DNA of 16,041 bases from Saccharicrinis sp. UBA6048 (lineage in GTDB: Bacteria > Bacteroidota > Bacteroidia > Bacteroidales > Marinilabiliaceae). This document shows, piece by piece, positions 1 to 6,630 of this stretch. The position numbers were made by a program, and so were the translations under genes. Where the stretch lies: the NCBI GenBank assembly GCA_002429115.1, contig DIYS01000185.1:1-16041 (forward strand), read 5' to 3'. The number at the start of each line of letters is the position of its first letter. The stretch's first letter is position 1. The notes beneath the pieces were generated by a model. The model was not told the origin of the DNA. It did no database searches and worked only from the letters and a program-made list of their open reading frames with translations.

Positions 1-310
1 GTTCCATCAAACGCTTAGGCACTAAAAACCGTCCATTGGCGTCCAGGTTAATTTCAGCAGATGATCGATACAATGCACGCTTTAAGCGCAAATCCTTCTG
101 GCGATAGTTACTCAGCTTACTTTCTAAAAGCTGAACCTCCTTCTGCCACGCCTCATGAGGAATTAAATCAAGACAGTTGTCAAAAAGATTTTTTCGAACC
201 ACAAACGACGACTGCCCTGCCTCACTCATCACTTTTTTGAACAGTGATGGCAACACAATTCGCCCTTTCGCATCGGGCTTACATACAAAATCGCCTATAA
301 ATGTGGTCAT
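1..310 (-). CDS. mraZ: MraZ, transcriptional regulator of the division/cell-wall cluster (3' end outside window)
   Basis: Reading the minus strand from the ATG at 310-308 gives 103 uninterrupted codons to the window edge, so the C-terminus is missing. The product starts MTTFIGDF, the usual MraZ opening. It carries the two AbrB-like half-domain signatures: DAKGRIVLP at residues 13-21 and DANGRFLVP at residues 90-98, the duplicated D-x-x-G-R motif that defines the family. MraZ is a ring-forming DNA-binding protein that usually opens the dcw cluster (rsmH, ftsL, mur and fts genes), so those genes are expected beyond the left edge. The start is chosen from the family N-terminus. No Shine-Dalgarno sequence is visible, as is normal in Bacteroidota. 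Three operator-like boxes lie 43-68 bp upstream. The plus-strand frame at 177-395 is a shadow of this gene. Confidence 0.95.
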   Translation of the reverse strand, partial: MTTFIGDFVCKPDAKGRIVLPSLFKKVMSEAGQSSFVVRKNLFDNCLDLIPHEAWQKEVQLLESKLSNYRQKDLRLKRALYRSSAEINLDANGRFLVPKRLME

Positions 311-352
311 TATACAATACGTATTTGTCATGGTAAAAGTACAAAACTTTAA

Positions 353-378
353 AACCACTCACAACCACTTTAAACCAC
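353..378 (-). promoter_or_regulatory. MraZ box cluster (three direct repeats, 10-bp period)
   Basis: On the mraZ coding strand the hexamer GTGGTT occurs three times at exactly 10-bp spacing (plus-strand AACCAC at 353-358, 363-368 and 373-378). MraZ proteins are known to bind direct repeats of a TGGG/GTGG-type pentamer separated by 5 bp upstream of their own gene, so each box falls on one face of the helix. The position, 43-68 bp upstream of the mraZ ATG, fits autoregulation. A TTTTG near 342-346 and a TACGTATTG near 316-324 (minus strand) could be a weak Bacteroidota promoter for mraZ, but the match is imperfect and the leader would be very short. Confidence 0.8.
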
Positions 379-546
379 TTTATGACACCTGTTGATATTT
401 TTTTTGAGTCGAAAACAGAAAAATCCTGCAGGCCAATAAAATCAACAATCCCAACTTCCGAATCTATAGAAATCCCAATAGAAATACCTGTTAATTACTC
501 CATATCTCGCAAATATTTCATAAAATTGGGCTCAATTTAAATTCAT

Positions 547-1383
547 ATGAAGCCCACAAAAGTAGAAGATAAATTCATAGATATAGATAAAGTTTTTGAA
601 GATAAAAATCCAAGACTAAAACGATTCATCCCTAAGTTCCTGATTAACTACCTGAAACGCATTACTCATCAGGAGGAAATCAACCAATTTATTGCGGATA
701 AAAAAGATGTTTACGGAATTGAGTATGCCGAGGCTATTGTCGCCAATTTTGGGTCTAAATATAAAATCAAAGGAGAAGAAAACATCCCAAAAGAAGGCCG
801 CTACGTTTTTGTAGCCAACCATCCACTGGGAGGTATGGATGGAATGGTGTTCGTTGCTGCAGTCGGACGTTTTTTTAAGAGCATCAAATTTCCGGTCAAT
901 GACATATTAATGAACCTGACTAACCTGCGTGACATATTCTTACCAATTAACAAACATGGTAGTCACAGCAGAGAAGCTGCAATGGTAATTGACAATGCTT
1001 ATGCGGGTAACGATCAAATGCTGATGTTTCCTGCCGGTTTAGTATCCAGAAAACAAAAAGATGGAACAATCGAAGATCTGGAATGGAAACCAAACTTCTT
1101 AAAAAAAGCAAAGACACATAATCGTGATATTATTCCTGTACATATATCGGGTCGTAACACAAATCGTTTCTACAACCTGGCCAACTGGCGAAAAAAACTC
1201 GGAATAAAAGCAAATATTGAAATGCTTTACCTGGTTGACGAGCTTTATCTACAACGTAATAAAACAATTACAATTACTTTTGGGAAACCAATTAGCATAT
1301 CAAGCGTAAGTACAGGTAAGGAAGGTAAGGCATGGGCACAAAAAATAAAAGACGAAGTATATGCCTTATCAAAAATAAATTAA
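547..1383 (+). CDS. glsA: Lysophospholipid-type O-acyltransferase, GlsA/OlsA-like
   Basis: This 278-aa protein has the PlsC-type acyltransferase core. Block I is NHPLGGMDG (residues 91-99) with His92 and Asp98 as the catalytic pair. The block III equivalent is FPAGLVSR (161-168), and a conserved downstream stretch IIPVHISGRNTN begins near 195. There is no signal peptide and no strong membrane segment, so it is probably a peripheral inner-membrane enzyme. The family O-acylates a monoacylated amino-acid lipid. Paired with the downstream OlsB-like GNAT gene (29-nt gap, same strand) it matches the glsA/glsB pair that makes glycine lipids in Bacteroides. The spacing in block I is H-x5-D rather than the textbook H-x4-D, which appears usual for this subfamily. 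The substrate is inferred from the pairing; a general 1-acylglycerol-phosphate acyltransferase is the alternative. It is divergent from mraZ across a 236-bp gap. Confidence 0.8.
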   Translation: MKPTKVEDKFIDIDKVFEDKNPRLKRFIPKFLINYLKRITHQEEINQFIADKKDVYGIEYAEAIVANFGSKYKIKGEENIPKEGRYVFVANHPLGGMDGMVFVAAVGRFFKSIKFPVNDILMNLTNLRDIFLPINKHGSHSREAAMVIDNAYAGNDQMLMFPAGLVSRKQKDGTIEDLEWKPNFLKKAKTHNRDIIPVHISGRNTNRFYNLANWRKKLGIKANIEMLYLVDELYLQRNKTITITFGKPISISSVSTGKEGKAWAQKIKDEVYALSKIN

Positions 1384-1412
1384 ATTTGTAGCCTACTGAA
1401 AGAAATCACCGA

Positions 1413-2360
1413 ATGAGAGTAAAAGAAATCATACCTCCTGTACCGAGGGAAGAACTAGAAGCTGAGTTAACACAGGAGACATTTGTTAGGAATACTAATA
1501 AGGGCGACAATAAGATATACGATTTTACTGCACATGAGGCACCGGCTTTGATGCGTGAGGTTGGACGCTTACGTGAAATTACGTTTCGAATGGCTGGAGG
1601 CGGCACTGGTAAAGAAACTGATATTGACGACTACGACACTGCTGAAGTACCGTATCGTCAGTTAATCGTTTGGGACCCTCAGGCAAAAGAAATTCTCGGA
1701 GGCTATCGTTATCTTTTAGGTTGTGACATTCCGGTTGATCAATTGGGCAATGTCAAACTGGCCACCTCTCGATTATTTCAGTTTAGCGACAAGTTTGTTA
1801 AAGAATTCCTGCCATACATGATTGAATTGGGACGTTCATTTGTACAACCAACTTATCAATCATCAAAAGCAGGCACCAAAAGCCTGTTTGCACTTGACAA
1901 CCTATGGGATGGATTGGGCTCCTTAATCGTAAGCCATCCGGAAATGAAATATTTCTTTGGTAAGGTGACGATGTATACACACTTCAACCGCTACGCCAGG
2001 GATCTCATATTAGGGTTTATGCAAAAGTATTTCAATGATCCTGATAAATTATTATTCCCTCACAATCCCGTTAAAATAGATTTAACCGAGCAGGATTTAA
2101 AAGAAATATTCTGTGGTGAAAATTACCAGGAAGATTACAAAATATTGACCAAGCGTGTTCGTGAGTTTGGTGAAAACATTCCGCCACTGATCAACGCCTA
2201 TATGAACCTATCTCCTTCGATGAGAACATTTGGAACAGCCATCAACGATCGTTTTGGCGATGTGGAGGAAACAGGCATCATATTAACCATTAACGAATTG
2301 TACAAACAAAAGATCAACCGCCATGTTGACACTTTTGATCCTAACGAACCACACGATTAA
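1413..2360 (+). CDS. glsB: GNAT-family N-acyltransferase, GlsB/OlsB-like
   Basis: This 315-aa cytoplasmic protein resembles the OlsB/hemolysin-type acyl-ACP N-acyltransferases. Recognisable pieces are the segment REVGRLREITFRMAGGGTG (about residues 49-67), a conserved ILGGYRYLLG strand (near 94-103) and the ELGRSFVQPTYQ motif (about 141-152), which is typical of this acetyltransferase-fold family. In Bacteroides thetaiotaomicron the homologue N-acylates glycine with a 3-hydroxy fatty acid, the first step of glycine-lipid synthesis. The upstream acyltransferase would add the second chain. The two genes form one operon ended by the hairpin at 2386-2426. The specific amino acid (glycine or ornithine) cannot be decided from sequence alone; glycine is inferred from the phylum. 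Confidence 0.8.
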   Translation: MRVKEIIPPVPREELEAELTQETFVRNTNKGDNKIYDFTAHEAPALMREVGRLREITFRMAGGGTGKETDIDDYDTAEVPYRQLIVWDPQAKEILGGYRYLLGCDIPVDQLGNVKLATSRLFQFSDKFVKEFLPYMIELGRSFVQPTYQSSKAGTKSLFALDNLWDGLGSLIVSHPEMKYFFGKVTMYTHFNRYARDLILGFMQKYFNDPDKLLFPHNPVKIDLTEQDLKEIFCGENYQEDYKILTKRVREFGENIPPLINAYMNLSPSMRTFGTAINDRFGDVEETGIILTINELYKQKINRHVDTFDPNEPHD

Positions 2361-2385
2361 CAATATTCAGTAAATAGATATTAAC

Positions 2386-2426
2386 AAAGAGGAGTTGCAA
2401 ATAAACAATTTGCGACTCTTTTTTTT
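2386..2426 (+). terminator. Intrinsic terminator of the glsA-glsB operon
   Basis: An 11-bp stem, GAGTTGCAAAT (2392-2402) with ATTTGCGACTC (2408-2418), has a single G-T wobble and a 5-nt loop (AAACA). It is followed by an eight-T run at 2419-2426. The preceding A/G bases (2386-2391) can pair with that T run and lengthen the stem. It lies 25 bp after the glsB stop codon, so it separates the acyltransferase operon from the flavoprotein gene. Confidence 0.88.
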
Positions 2427-2460
2427 ATATGAATCATAGAATGGTTATTCATCCATTATG

Positions 2461-2494
2461 AACCCACATCCAATTTTAGTATTTTATGTGGGTT
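2461..2494. promoter_or_regulatory. Perfect 9-bp inverted repeat upstream of the flavoprotein gene
   Basis: AACCCACAT (2461-2469) and ATGTGGGTT (2486-2494) are perfect inverse complements separated by a 16-nt AT-rich spacer. The right arm ends 21 bp before the start codon at 2516. It could be a dimeric repressor site or an mRNA hairpin near the translation start. There is no T tract after it, so it is not a terminator. No clear TAnnTTTG promoter is seen in this gap. Confidence 0.5.
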
Positions 2495-2515
2495 GATGAA
2501 ACTTAAAAGACACCT

Positions 2516-4009
2516 ATGATTAACACATATGACCTTGTAGTTATCGGCAGCGGACCAGCTGGTTTTTCAGCAGCAATACGTGCACTTGATTATGGATTGA
2601 ACGTTTGCATCGTTGAAGGCAAACACCTGGGAGGTGCTGGCATAATGAACGGAGCTCTGACTTCAAAAACCATGTATGAACTCTCCATGGACTATGCCAT
2701 CGCTGCGCGTATTGACAGAGGCTACAGAGTTGGATCACTTAGTGTTAATTTCGAAAAGGTTAAGAAAACAGTTATTCAGGCTGCCAAAGAGAAACAATAC
2801 CAAATGTTGAGCCAGATAGAGACTTTCTCCCCTGCACAAAAGAAGAGAGGATCACTATCAATCGAATATGGCTGGGCCAGTTTTTATGATTACGATCATA
2901 TCGAAGTGAAAAGTAAAGGCGAAAAGAAACTTATAAAAGGTAAAAACTTTGTAATAGCTACCGGATCAAGACCACGACAATATGACGGAATTCAAATCGA
3001 CGGAGAGCGCATTATCACTTCTGACGGCATCCTTGACCTGAAAGCATTCCCTGAACGCATGTTAATAATTGGTTCCGGAATTATTGGCTGTGAGTTTGCC
3101 ACCATTTTCTCCAATTTTGGACAAACCGAAGTACACCTGCTCGACCGCTCCAACCGGGTATTACCATACGAAGATGATGATGTCAGTAGCTTTGTTTCGC
3201 GCAACCTTGAAAACAATGGTGTATACATTCACCACACCGCAACACTGCGCCACATTCGCAAGCATCCTGAGCATTTAGAAGTTGTTTTGGACTATCAGGA
3301 CGGGCACAGTAAAGTTATCGAAGTAGATGTTGCCCTGGTTGCTATTGGCCGTGTCCCAAATACAGAAGGCTTAAATTTAGAGTCAATTGGCATTGAACTA
3401 CATAAAAGCGGAACCATTCCAATTAAAGACGACTGCCTCTTAAGAGATGGCAGAGGCAACTGCCATGTTTATGCAGCTGGTGATGTTACTGGTCACAGTC
3501 AGCTATATAGTGTAGCTGAATTCCAGGGCAGACTGGCCGCTGAAAAAATAGGCGATGTTCCACAATATCCATTGGATTACTCCCACATGAGCACTTTAAT
3601 GTTTTTTAAGCCGGAAGTAGCCGCTGTTGGTGCCAATGAAAAAATTCTACAGGAAAAGAAAATTCCGTATAAAGCTGCCTACTACTCAAATAAACTGGTT
3701 AATAGAGCCATTGCCATGCGCAACACCAATGGTTTTGTTAAAATATTGGTCAGCAACGATGACGAACAGCGCATCTTAGGCATGCGAGCAGCCGGTCCTC
3801 AGGCATCAGCTTTCATTGTTTCTGTGGCACACTTAATTAATCAAGGCAATAGCCTGCACGAGGTATTGAAAATATTTTATCCACACCCAAGCATCCCTGA
3901 AGGCATTCAGGAGTGCATGCGCACCTTAAGTGGAAAATCAGTGTATAAACCCGAAGCTTTCCCTGATTTAATCAACATCAGGGTATGGCATCCTGATGAT
4001 ATATCCTAA
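2516..4009 (+). CDS. FAD/NAD-dependent oxidoreductase of the dihydrolipoamide dehydrogenase fold, lacking the redox disulfide
   Basis: The 497-aa protein follows the class I pyridine-nucleotide disulfide oxidoreductase plan. An FAD-binding GSGPAG (11-16) has Glu34 at the end of the second strand. A second Rossmann motif GSGIIG (186-191) has Asp210, favouring NAD over NADP. The flavin-contacting YAAGDVTG is at 319-326, and a dimerisation domain carries the His457/Glu462 pair (HPSIPE). The family's active-site CxxxxC, normally in GGTCLNVGCIPSK, reads GGAGIMNGALTSK here, with Gly42 and Ala47 in place of both cysteines. It therefore cannot do dithiol chemistry as lipoamide dehydrogenase does. A transhydrogenase-, NADH oxidase- or quinone-reductase-like activity is more plausible; the soluble transhydrogenase SthA belongs to the same fold. 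It is monocistronic between a terminator and the lysine operon promoter. The true substrate is unknown. Confidence 0.8.
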   Translation: MINTYDLVVIGSGPAGFSAAIRALDYGLNVCIVEGKHLGGAGIMNGALTSKTMYELSMDYAIAARIDRGYRVGSLSVNFEKVKKTVIQAAKEKQYQMLSQIETFSPAQKKRGSLSIEYGWASFYDYDHIEVKSKGEKKLIKGKNFVIATGSRPRQYDGIQIDGERIITSDGILDLKAFPERMLIIGSGIIGCEFATIFSNFGQTEVHLLDRSNRVLPYEDDDVSSFVSRNLENNGVYIHHTATLRHIRKHPEHLEVVLDYQDGHSKVIEVDVALVAIGRVPNTEGLNLESIGIELHKSGTIPIKDDCLLRDGRGNCHVYAAGDVTGHSQLYSVAEFQGRLAAEKIGDVPQYPLDYSHMSTLMFFKPEVAAVGANEKILQEKKIPYKAAYYSNKLVNRAIAMRNTNGFVKILVSNDDEQRILGMRAAGPQASAFIVSVAHLINQGNSLHEVLKIFYPHPSIPEGIQECMRTLSGKSVYKPEAFPDLINIRVWHPDDIS

Positions 4010-4061
4010 GATTCTTCATTTAGAATCGATTTAAATTACACTTTCACAAGCAGTGAAGGTG
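4010..4061 (+). other. Two hairpins after the flavoprotein gene (weak terminator candidate)
   Basis: GATTCT/AGAATC (4010-4015 and 4022-4027, 6-nt loop) starts right after the stop codon. CACTTTCAC/GTGAAGGTG (4039-4047 and 4053-4061, loop AAGCA) has nine pairs including one wobble. The second is followed by A residues rather than T residues, so intrinsic termination is uncertain. It may act as a 3' end stabiliser instead. Confidence 0.35.
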
Positions 4062-4082
4062 AAAAAAGTGCGTTTTCCCATG

Positions 4083-4111
4083 TTGCATTTTTAACTTCTG
4101 TGATATATTTG
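4083..4111 (+). promoter_or_regulatory. Candidate Bacteroidota promoter of the lysine-fermentation operon
   Basis: TATATTTG at 4104-4111 is an exact match to the Bacteroidota -7 element TAnnTTTG. A TTG at 4083-4085 lies 18 bp upstream, at the right distance for the -33 element. Transcription would start near 4116-4120, leaving a leader of about 200 nt before the kat start codon at 4327. It is the best promoter match I found in the 317-bp gap. Confidence 0.55.
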
Positions 4112-4117
4112 TGCATA

Positions 4118-4326
4118 TTTTAACATTAAGAACTATTCATGTTAATATATATCATGATTTGGGTGCATAAACAAATATTCGACAAGCTAGAAAGAATAGA
4201 AGTTACCGACTTCTAACAATGTACCTACGGCTATATTCCTTAGCCGCTTGTCTGTTTATATCCTTACCCCTGATCAACATTATGACTGACTAGTCTTTAA
4301 TTGAAAAGTCCAAAAATTTTATAGCT
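4118..4326 (+). promoter_or_regulatory. Long structured 5' leader of the lysine operon
   Basis: This is the gene-free region between the candidate promoter and kat. It contains two compact perfect hairpins: TAGAAGT/ACTTCTA (4197-4203 and 4209-4215, loop TACCG) and CGGCTA/TAGCCG (4228-4233 and 4241-4246, loop TATTCCT). An 8-bp palindrome GACTAGTC lies further downstream, near 4287-4294. I do not recognise the lysine or adenosylcobalamin riboswitch cores, and I see no coding frame. Its length and the paired hairpins suggest post-transcriptional control, but this is inference. Confidence 0.35.
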
Positions 4327-5574
4327 ATGGAAGTTAACAAACTACAACTTGACAACTCCTTAAATGAACTGGAAAAAGGAAAATCTCTAATTCCTGGTGG
4401 TGTACTTGGTATTCGTCGCCCTTATAACTTTGTTGAAGGCGAATTCCCAATTTATTTTGACGAAGGTACTGGTGGCCGGGTAACAGATATTGATGGCAAT
4501 GAATACATTGATTACCTGTGTGCCTATGGTCCAATGATACTTGGTAACCGCGAAAAAGAAGTGGATGATGCGGTAATCGAGCAAATACAAAACAAAGGTT
4601 TTTGTTTTTCGCTAACGCAGAAATACCAAAATATGCTGGCTGAAAAAATGAATGAGTTAATTCCATGTGCGGAAATGAGCTTATTCGTTTGTACTGGTTC
4701 TGATGCCACATCTACAGCTATTCGTCTGGCAAGATCATATACTAAACGCAACAAAGTGATGCGCTGTGGTTATCATGGCTGGCACGACTGGTGTGTAGAA
4801 GTTAAAGGCGGTATTCCTGAAAAACTTTACGAAGATGTATTTGAATTTAAATACAACAACCTTGAATCGCTTGAAACACTTTTAAAAGAACATGGCGATG
4901 ACACGGCTGCAGTTATTATTACGCCTCTGGGGCACCCGTTAGCAGCTCCTATTTCTGAACCAAAAGATGGATTTTTAGAAGGTGTTAAAGCTTTATGTGA
5001 GAAATACGGTGTGGTATTGATCTTCGATGAAATTCGTACCGGCTTCCGTGCCAGCATTGGTGGTGCTCAAAAGTTGTATAAAGTAACACCTGATTTAGCG
5101 GTGTTTGGTAAAGCAATGGCCAATGGTTATCCGATTGGGGCAGTAACAGGTAAAGCTGAGATCATGAAAGAAGGTGAATCCAACGTATTTATCTCTTCTA
5201 CCTTCTTCCCTAACAGCTTGAGTTATGTGGCTGCTCTTAAAACCATTGAAATTCTTGAGCGTGATAAGGTCTTGGATAAAATCTGGGAAAAGGGCGAAGA
5301 TTTCAACAATAGAATTAAACAACTGCTTGAGAAATATCCGGTGGGTGCACGTATTAGCGGTATTGCTCCAATGATGTTCATCACATTTGATAAAGATTCT
5401 GATGGTACTTATAAGAAGAAGCGTAATGAATTCTATACACAATTGATTCGCCGTAAAGTATTCTTGCAGCCTTACCACCACGGTTATATCTGCTATCGTC
5501 ATACGCAAGAAGATCTGGATTATACTGTGAATGCCATTGAAGAAGCACTGCAATACCTAACAGAAAAGTACTAA
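4327..5574 (+). CDS. kat: 3-aminobutyryl-CoA aminotransferase (Kat), class III PLP enzyme
   Basis: The 415-aa product is a class III aminotransferase of the glutamate-1-semialdehyde aminomutase type. Visible motifs are the cofactor phosphate loop TGSDAT (123-128), YHGWHDW (149-155), the PLP-pyridine Asp in LIFDEIRTGF (Asp234), and the Schiff-base lysine in FGKAMANGYPIG (Lys262). Context assigns the substrate. It is the first gene of a lysine-fermentation operon that otherwise has no 3-aminobutyryl-CoA ammonia-lyase in this window. A related aminotransferase acting on CoA esters was characterised from Candidatus Cloacamonas and an anaerobic digester: (S)-3-aminobutyryl-CoA plus 2-oxoglutarate gives acetoacetyl-CoA plus glutamate. 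The next gene starts 2 nt after its stop, so translation is probably coupled. The alternative, a true GSA aminomutase for haem synthesis, is unlikely from this context. Confidence 0.82.
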   Translation: MEVNKLQLDNSLNELEKGKSLIPGGVLGIRRPYNFVEGEFPIYFDEGTGGRVTDIDGNEYIDYLCAYGPMILGNREKEVDDAVIEQIQNKGFCFSLTQKYQNMLAEKMNELIPCAEMSLFVCTGSDATSTAIRLARSYTKRNKVMRCGYHGWHDWCVEVKGGIPEKLYEDVFEFKYNNLESLETLLKEHGDDTAAVIITPLGHPLAAPISEPKDGFLEGVKALCEKYGVVLIFDEIRTGFRASIGGAQKLYKVTPDLAVFGKAMANGYPIGAVTGKAEIMKEGESNVFISSTFFPNSLSYVAALKTIEILERDKVLDKIWEKGEDFNNRIKQLLEKYPVGARISGIAPMMFITFDKDSDGTYKKKRNEFYTQLIRRKVFLQPYHHGYICYRHTQEDLDYTVNAIEEALQYLTEKY

Positions 5575-5576
5575 AC

Positions 5577-6560
5577 ATGAGCAATGAACAACTAAATAAA
5601 GGGATTGGTGAATTGTTTATGTCGCCAGATGCTGATGACATGAGAGGCTTTTTCCGTAACAAGAAAAAGCAAATGAAAAATAAACTCACCACTGTTGCCG
5701 AGGCGGTTGACACCTATATAAACGATGGTGATTACCTGGCCATAGGTGGTTTTGGAGGCGTTCGTATTCCAACGGCTTTGATACATGAGATCATTCGCAA
5801 AAAGAAGAAAGATCTTGGTTTTGCAGGTCATGTATCAACTCATGACTGCCAACTGTTAAGTGCCGGTAAATCATTCAACCGCTGTGATGCTGCTTACATT
5901 GTTGGTTTGGAAGCACGTGGTTTATCGAAGAACTCACGTCGCATGTTTGAATCAGGCAATGTGAAAGTTACTGAGTGGTCCAACGCTGCTCTATCGTGGC
6001 GTTTTAAGGCTGCCGCCATGGGCTTACCTTACTTGCCATCAAGGGTAATGCTTGGAACTGATACATTTAAGCATTCGGCAGCTATGGAAGTTAAATGTCC
6101 ATTTACAGATCAAAAACTGGCAGCCCTTCCGGCGCTTTATCCAGATGTAGCTATAATCCACGTTCACCGTGCCGATGTATATGGTAATTGCCAGATTAAC
6201 GGCATCCTAGTGGCTGATGATGATATTGCAAAAGCATCTAAGCGAGTGATTGTAACCACTGAGAAGATCATCTCTAACGAAGAAATCAGAAGAGAGCCAT
6301 CCAGAACAGTGATTCCTTACTGGTGTGTTGACGCAGTAATTGAAGTGCCATTTGGCTCATATCCGGGCAATATGCCGGGTGAATATTTCTCAGATGAAGA
6401 TCATCTAAAAGATTGGCTGGTAGCCGAAAAAGATGAAATGCAGCTGGAAGAGTTTCTTGGTCATCACATATTTTCATCGAAAGATTTCTACGAATACCTG
6501 GAAAAGAATGGCGGCATGAATAAGATGCGCAAACTGATGCAAGCAGAACACCTATATTAA
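5577..6560 (+). CDS. Family I CoA-transferase, subunit A (glutaconate CoA-transferase A-like)
   Basis: This 327-aa protein has the family I CoA-transferase alpha fold, with the CoA/oxyanion glycine loop GGFGGVRIP at residues 57-65 and the strand AIIHVHRADVYGNCQING in the middle of the protein. Its length and motifs resemble GctA rather than the short AtoD type of about 220 aa. The catalytic glutamate is in the partner subunit encoded next. In lysine fermentation the expected job is to move CoA from an acyl-CoA such as butyryl-CoA to the acetoacetate released by Kce. The chosen start lies 2 nt after the kat stop and gives about 32 residues before MKNKLTTVAEAV, where GctA-type proteins usually begin. 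Translation from that internal Met33 (5673) is possible, but the tight coupling favours 5577. Confidence 0.83.
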   Translation: MSNEQLNKGIGELFMSPDADDMRGFFRNKKKQMKNKLTTVAEAVDTYINDGDYLAIGGFGGVRIPTALIHEIIRKKKKDLGFAGHVSTHDCQLLSAGKSFNRCDAAYIVGLEARGLSKNSRRMFESGNVKVTEWSNAALSWRFKAAAMGLPYLPSRVMLGTDTFKHSAAMEVKCPFTDQKLAALPALYPDVAIIHVHRADVYGNCQINGILVADDDIAKASKRVIVTTEKIISNEEIRREPSRTVIPYWCVDAVIEVPFGSYPGNMPGEYFSDEDHLKDWLVAEKDEMQLEEFLGHHIFSSKDFYEYLEKNGGMNKMRKLMQAEHLY

Positions 6561-6617
6561 GTCATGAGTAGTGAGTATAAAGTAGTGAGTTACAAAATCT
6601 ACTGACTACTGACTATT
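6561..6617 (+). repeat. Heptamer array between the CoA-transferase genes (GTAGTGA/CTACTGA type)
   Basis: From 6561 the sequence divides cleanly into 7-nt units starting with GT, with GTAGTGA at 6568-6574 and 6582-6588. After a 3-nt phase break, CTACTGA occurs at 6599-6605 and 6606-6612. The 10-mer AGTAGTGAGT is exactly repeated at 6567-6576 and 6581-6590. The second block is roughly the inverse complement of the first, so an imperfect hairpin is possible. A 13-codon ORF (6564-6605) is open through the array. Confidence 0.75.
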
Positions 6618-6630
6618 AAAAACTAAAAAC

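Noticed and set aside
177..395. 72-codon plus-strand ORF
   Set aside because: It overlaps mraZ antisense and runs through the MraZ boxes; no family resemblance.
2516..4009. Dihydrolipoamide dehydrogenase (Lpd)
   Set aside because: Both catalytic cysteines are absent and no 2-oxoacid dehydrogenase genes are adjacent.
4118..4326. Lysine or cobalamin riboswitch in the operon leader
   Set aside because: I could not find the conserved core sequences of either class; only simple hairpins are present.
4334..4711. 125-codon minus-strand ORF opposite the start of kat
   Set aside because: Antisense shadow of a well-supported gene; composition is like other antisense frames and no domain is seen.
5095..5553. 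152-codon minus-strand ORF opposite kat
   Set aside because: It lies wholly inside the clearly coding aminotransferase gene and has no recognisable motif; it is a shadow frame.
4327..5574. Glutamate-1-semialdehyde 2,1-aminomutase (HemL)
   Set aside because: Same fold, but the gene leads a lysine-fermentation operon with no haem genes and replaces the missing kal step.
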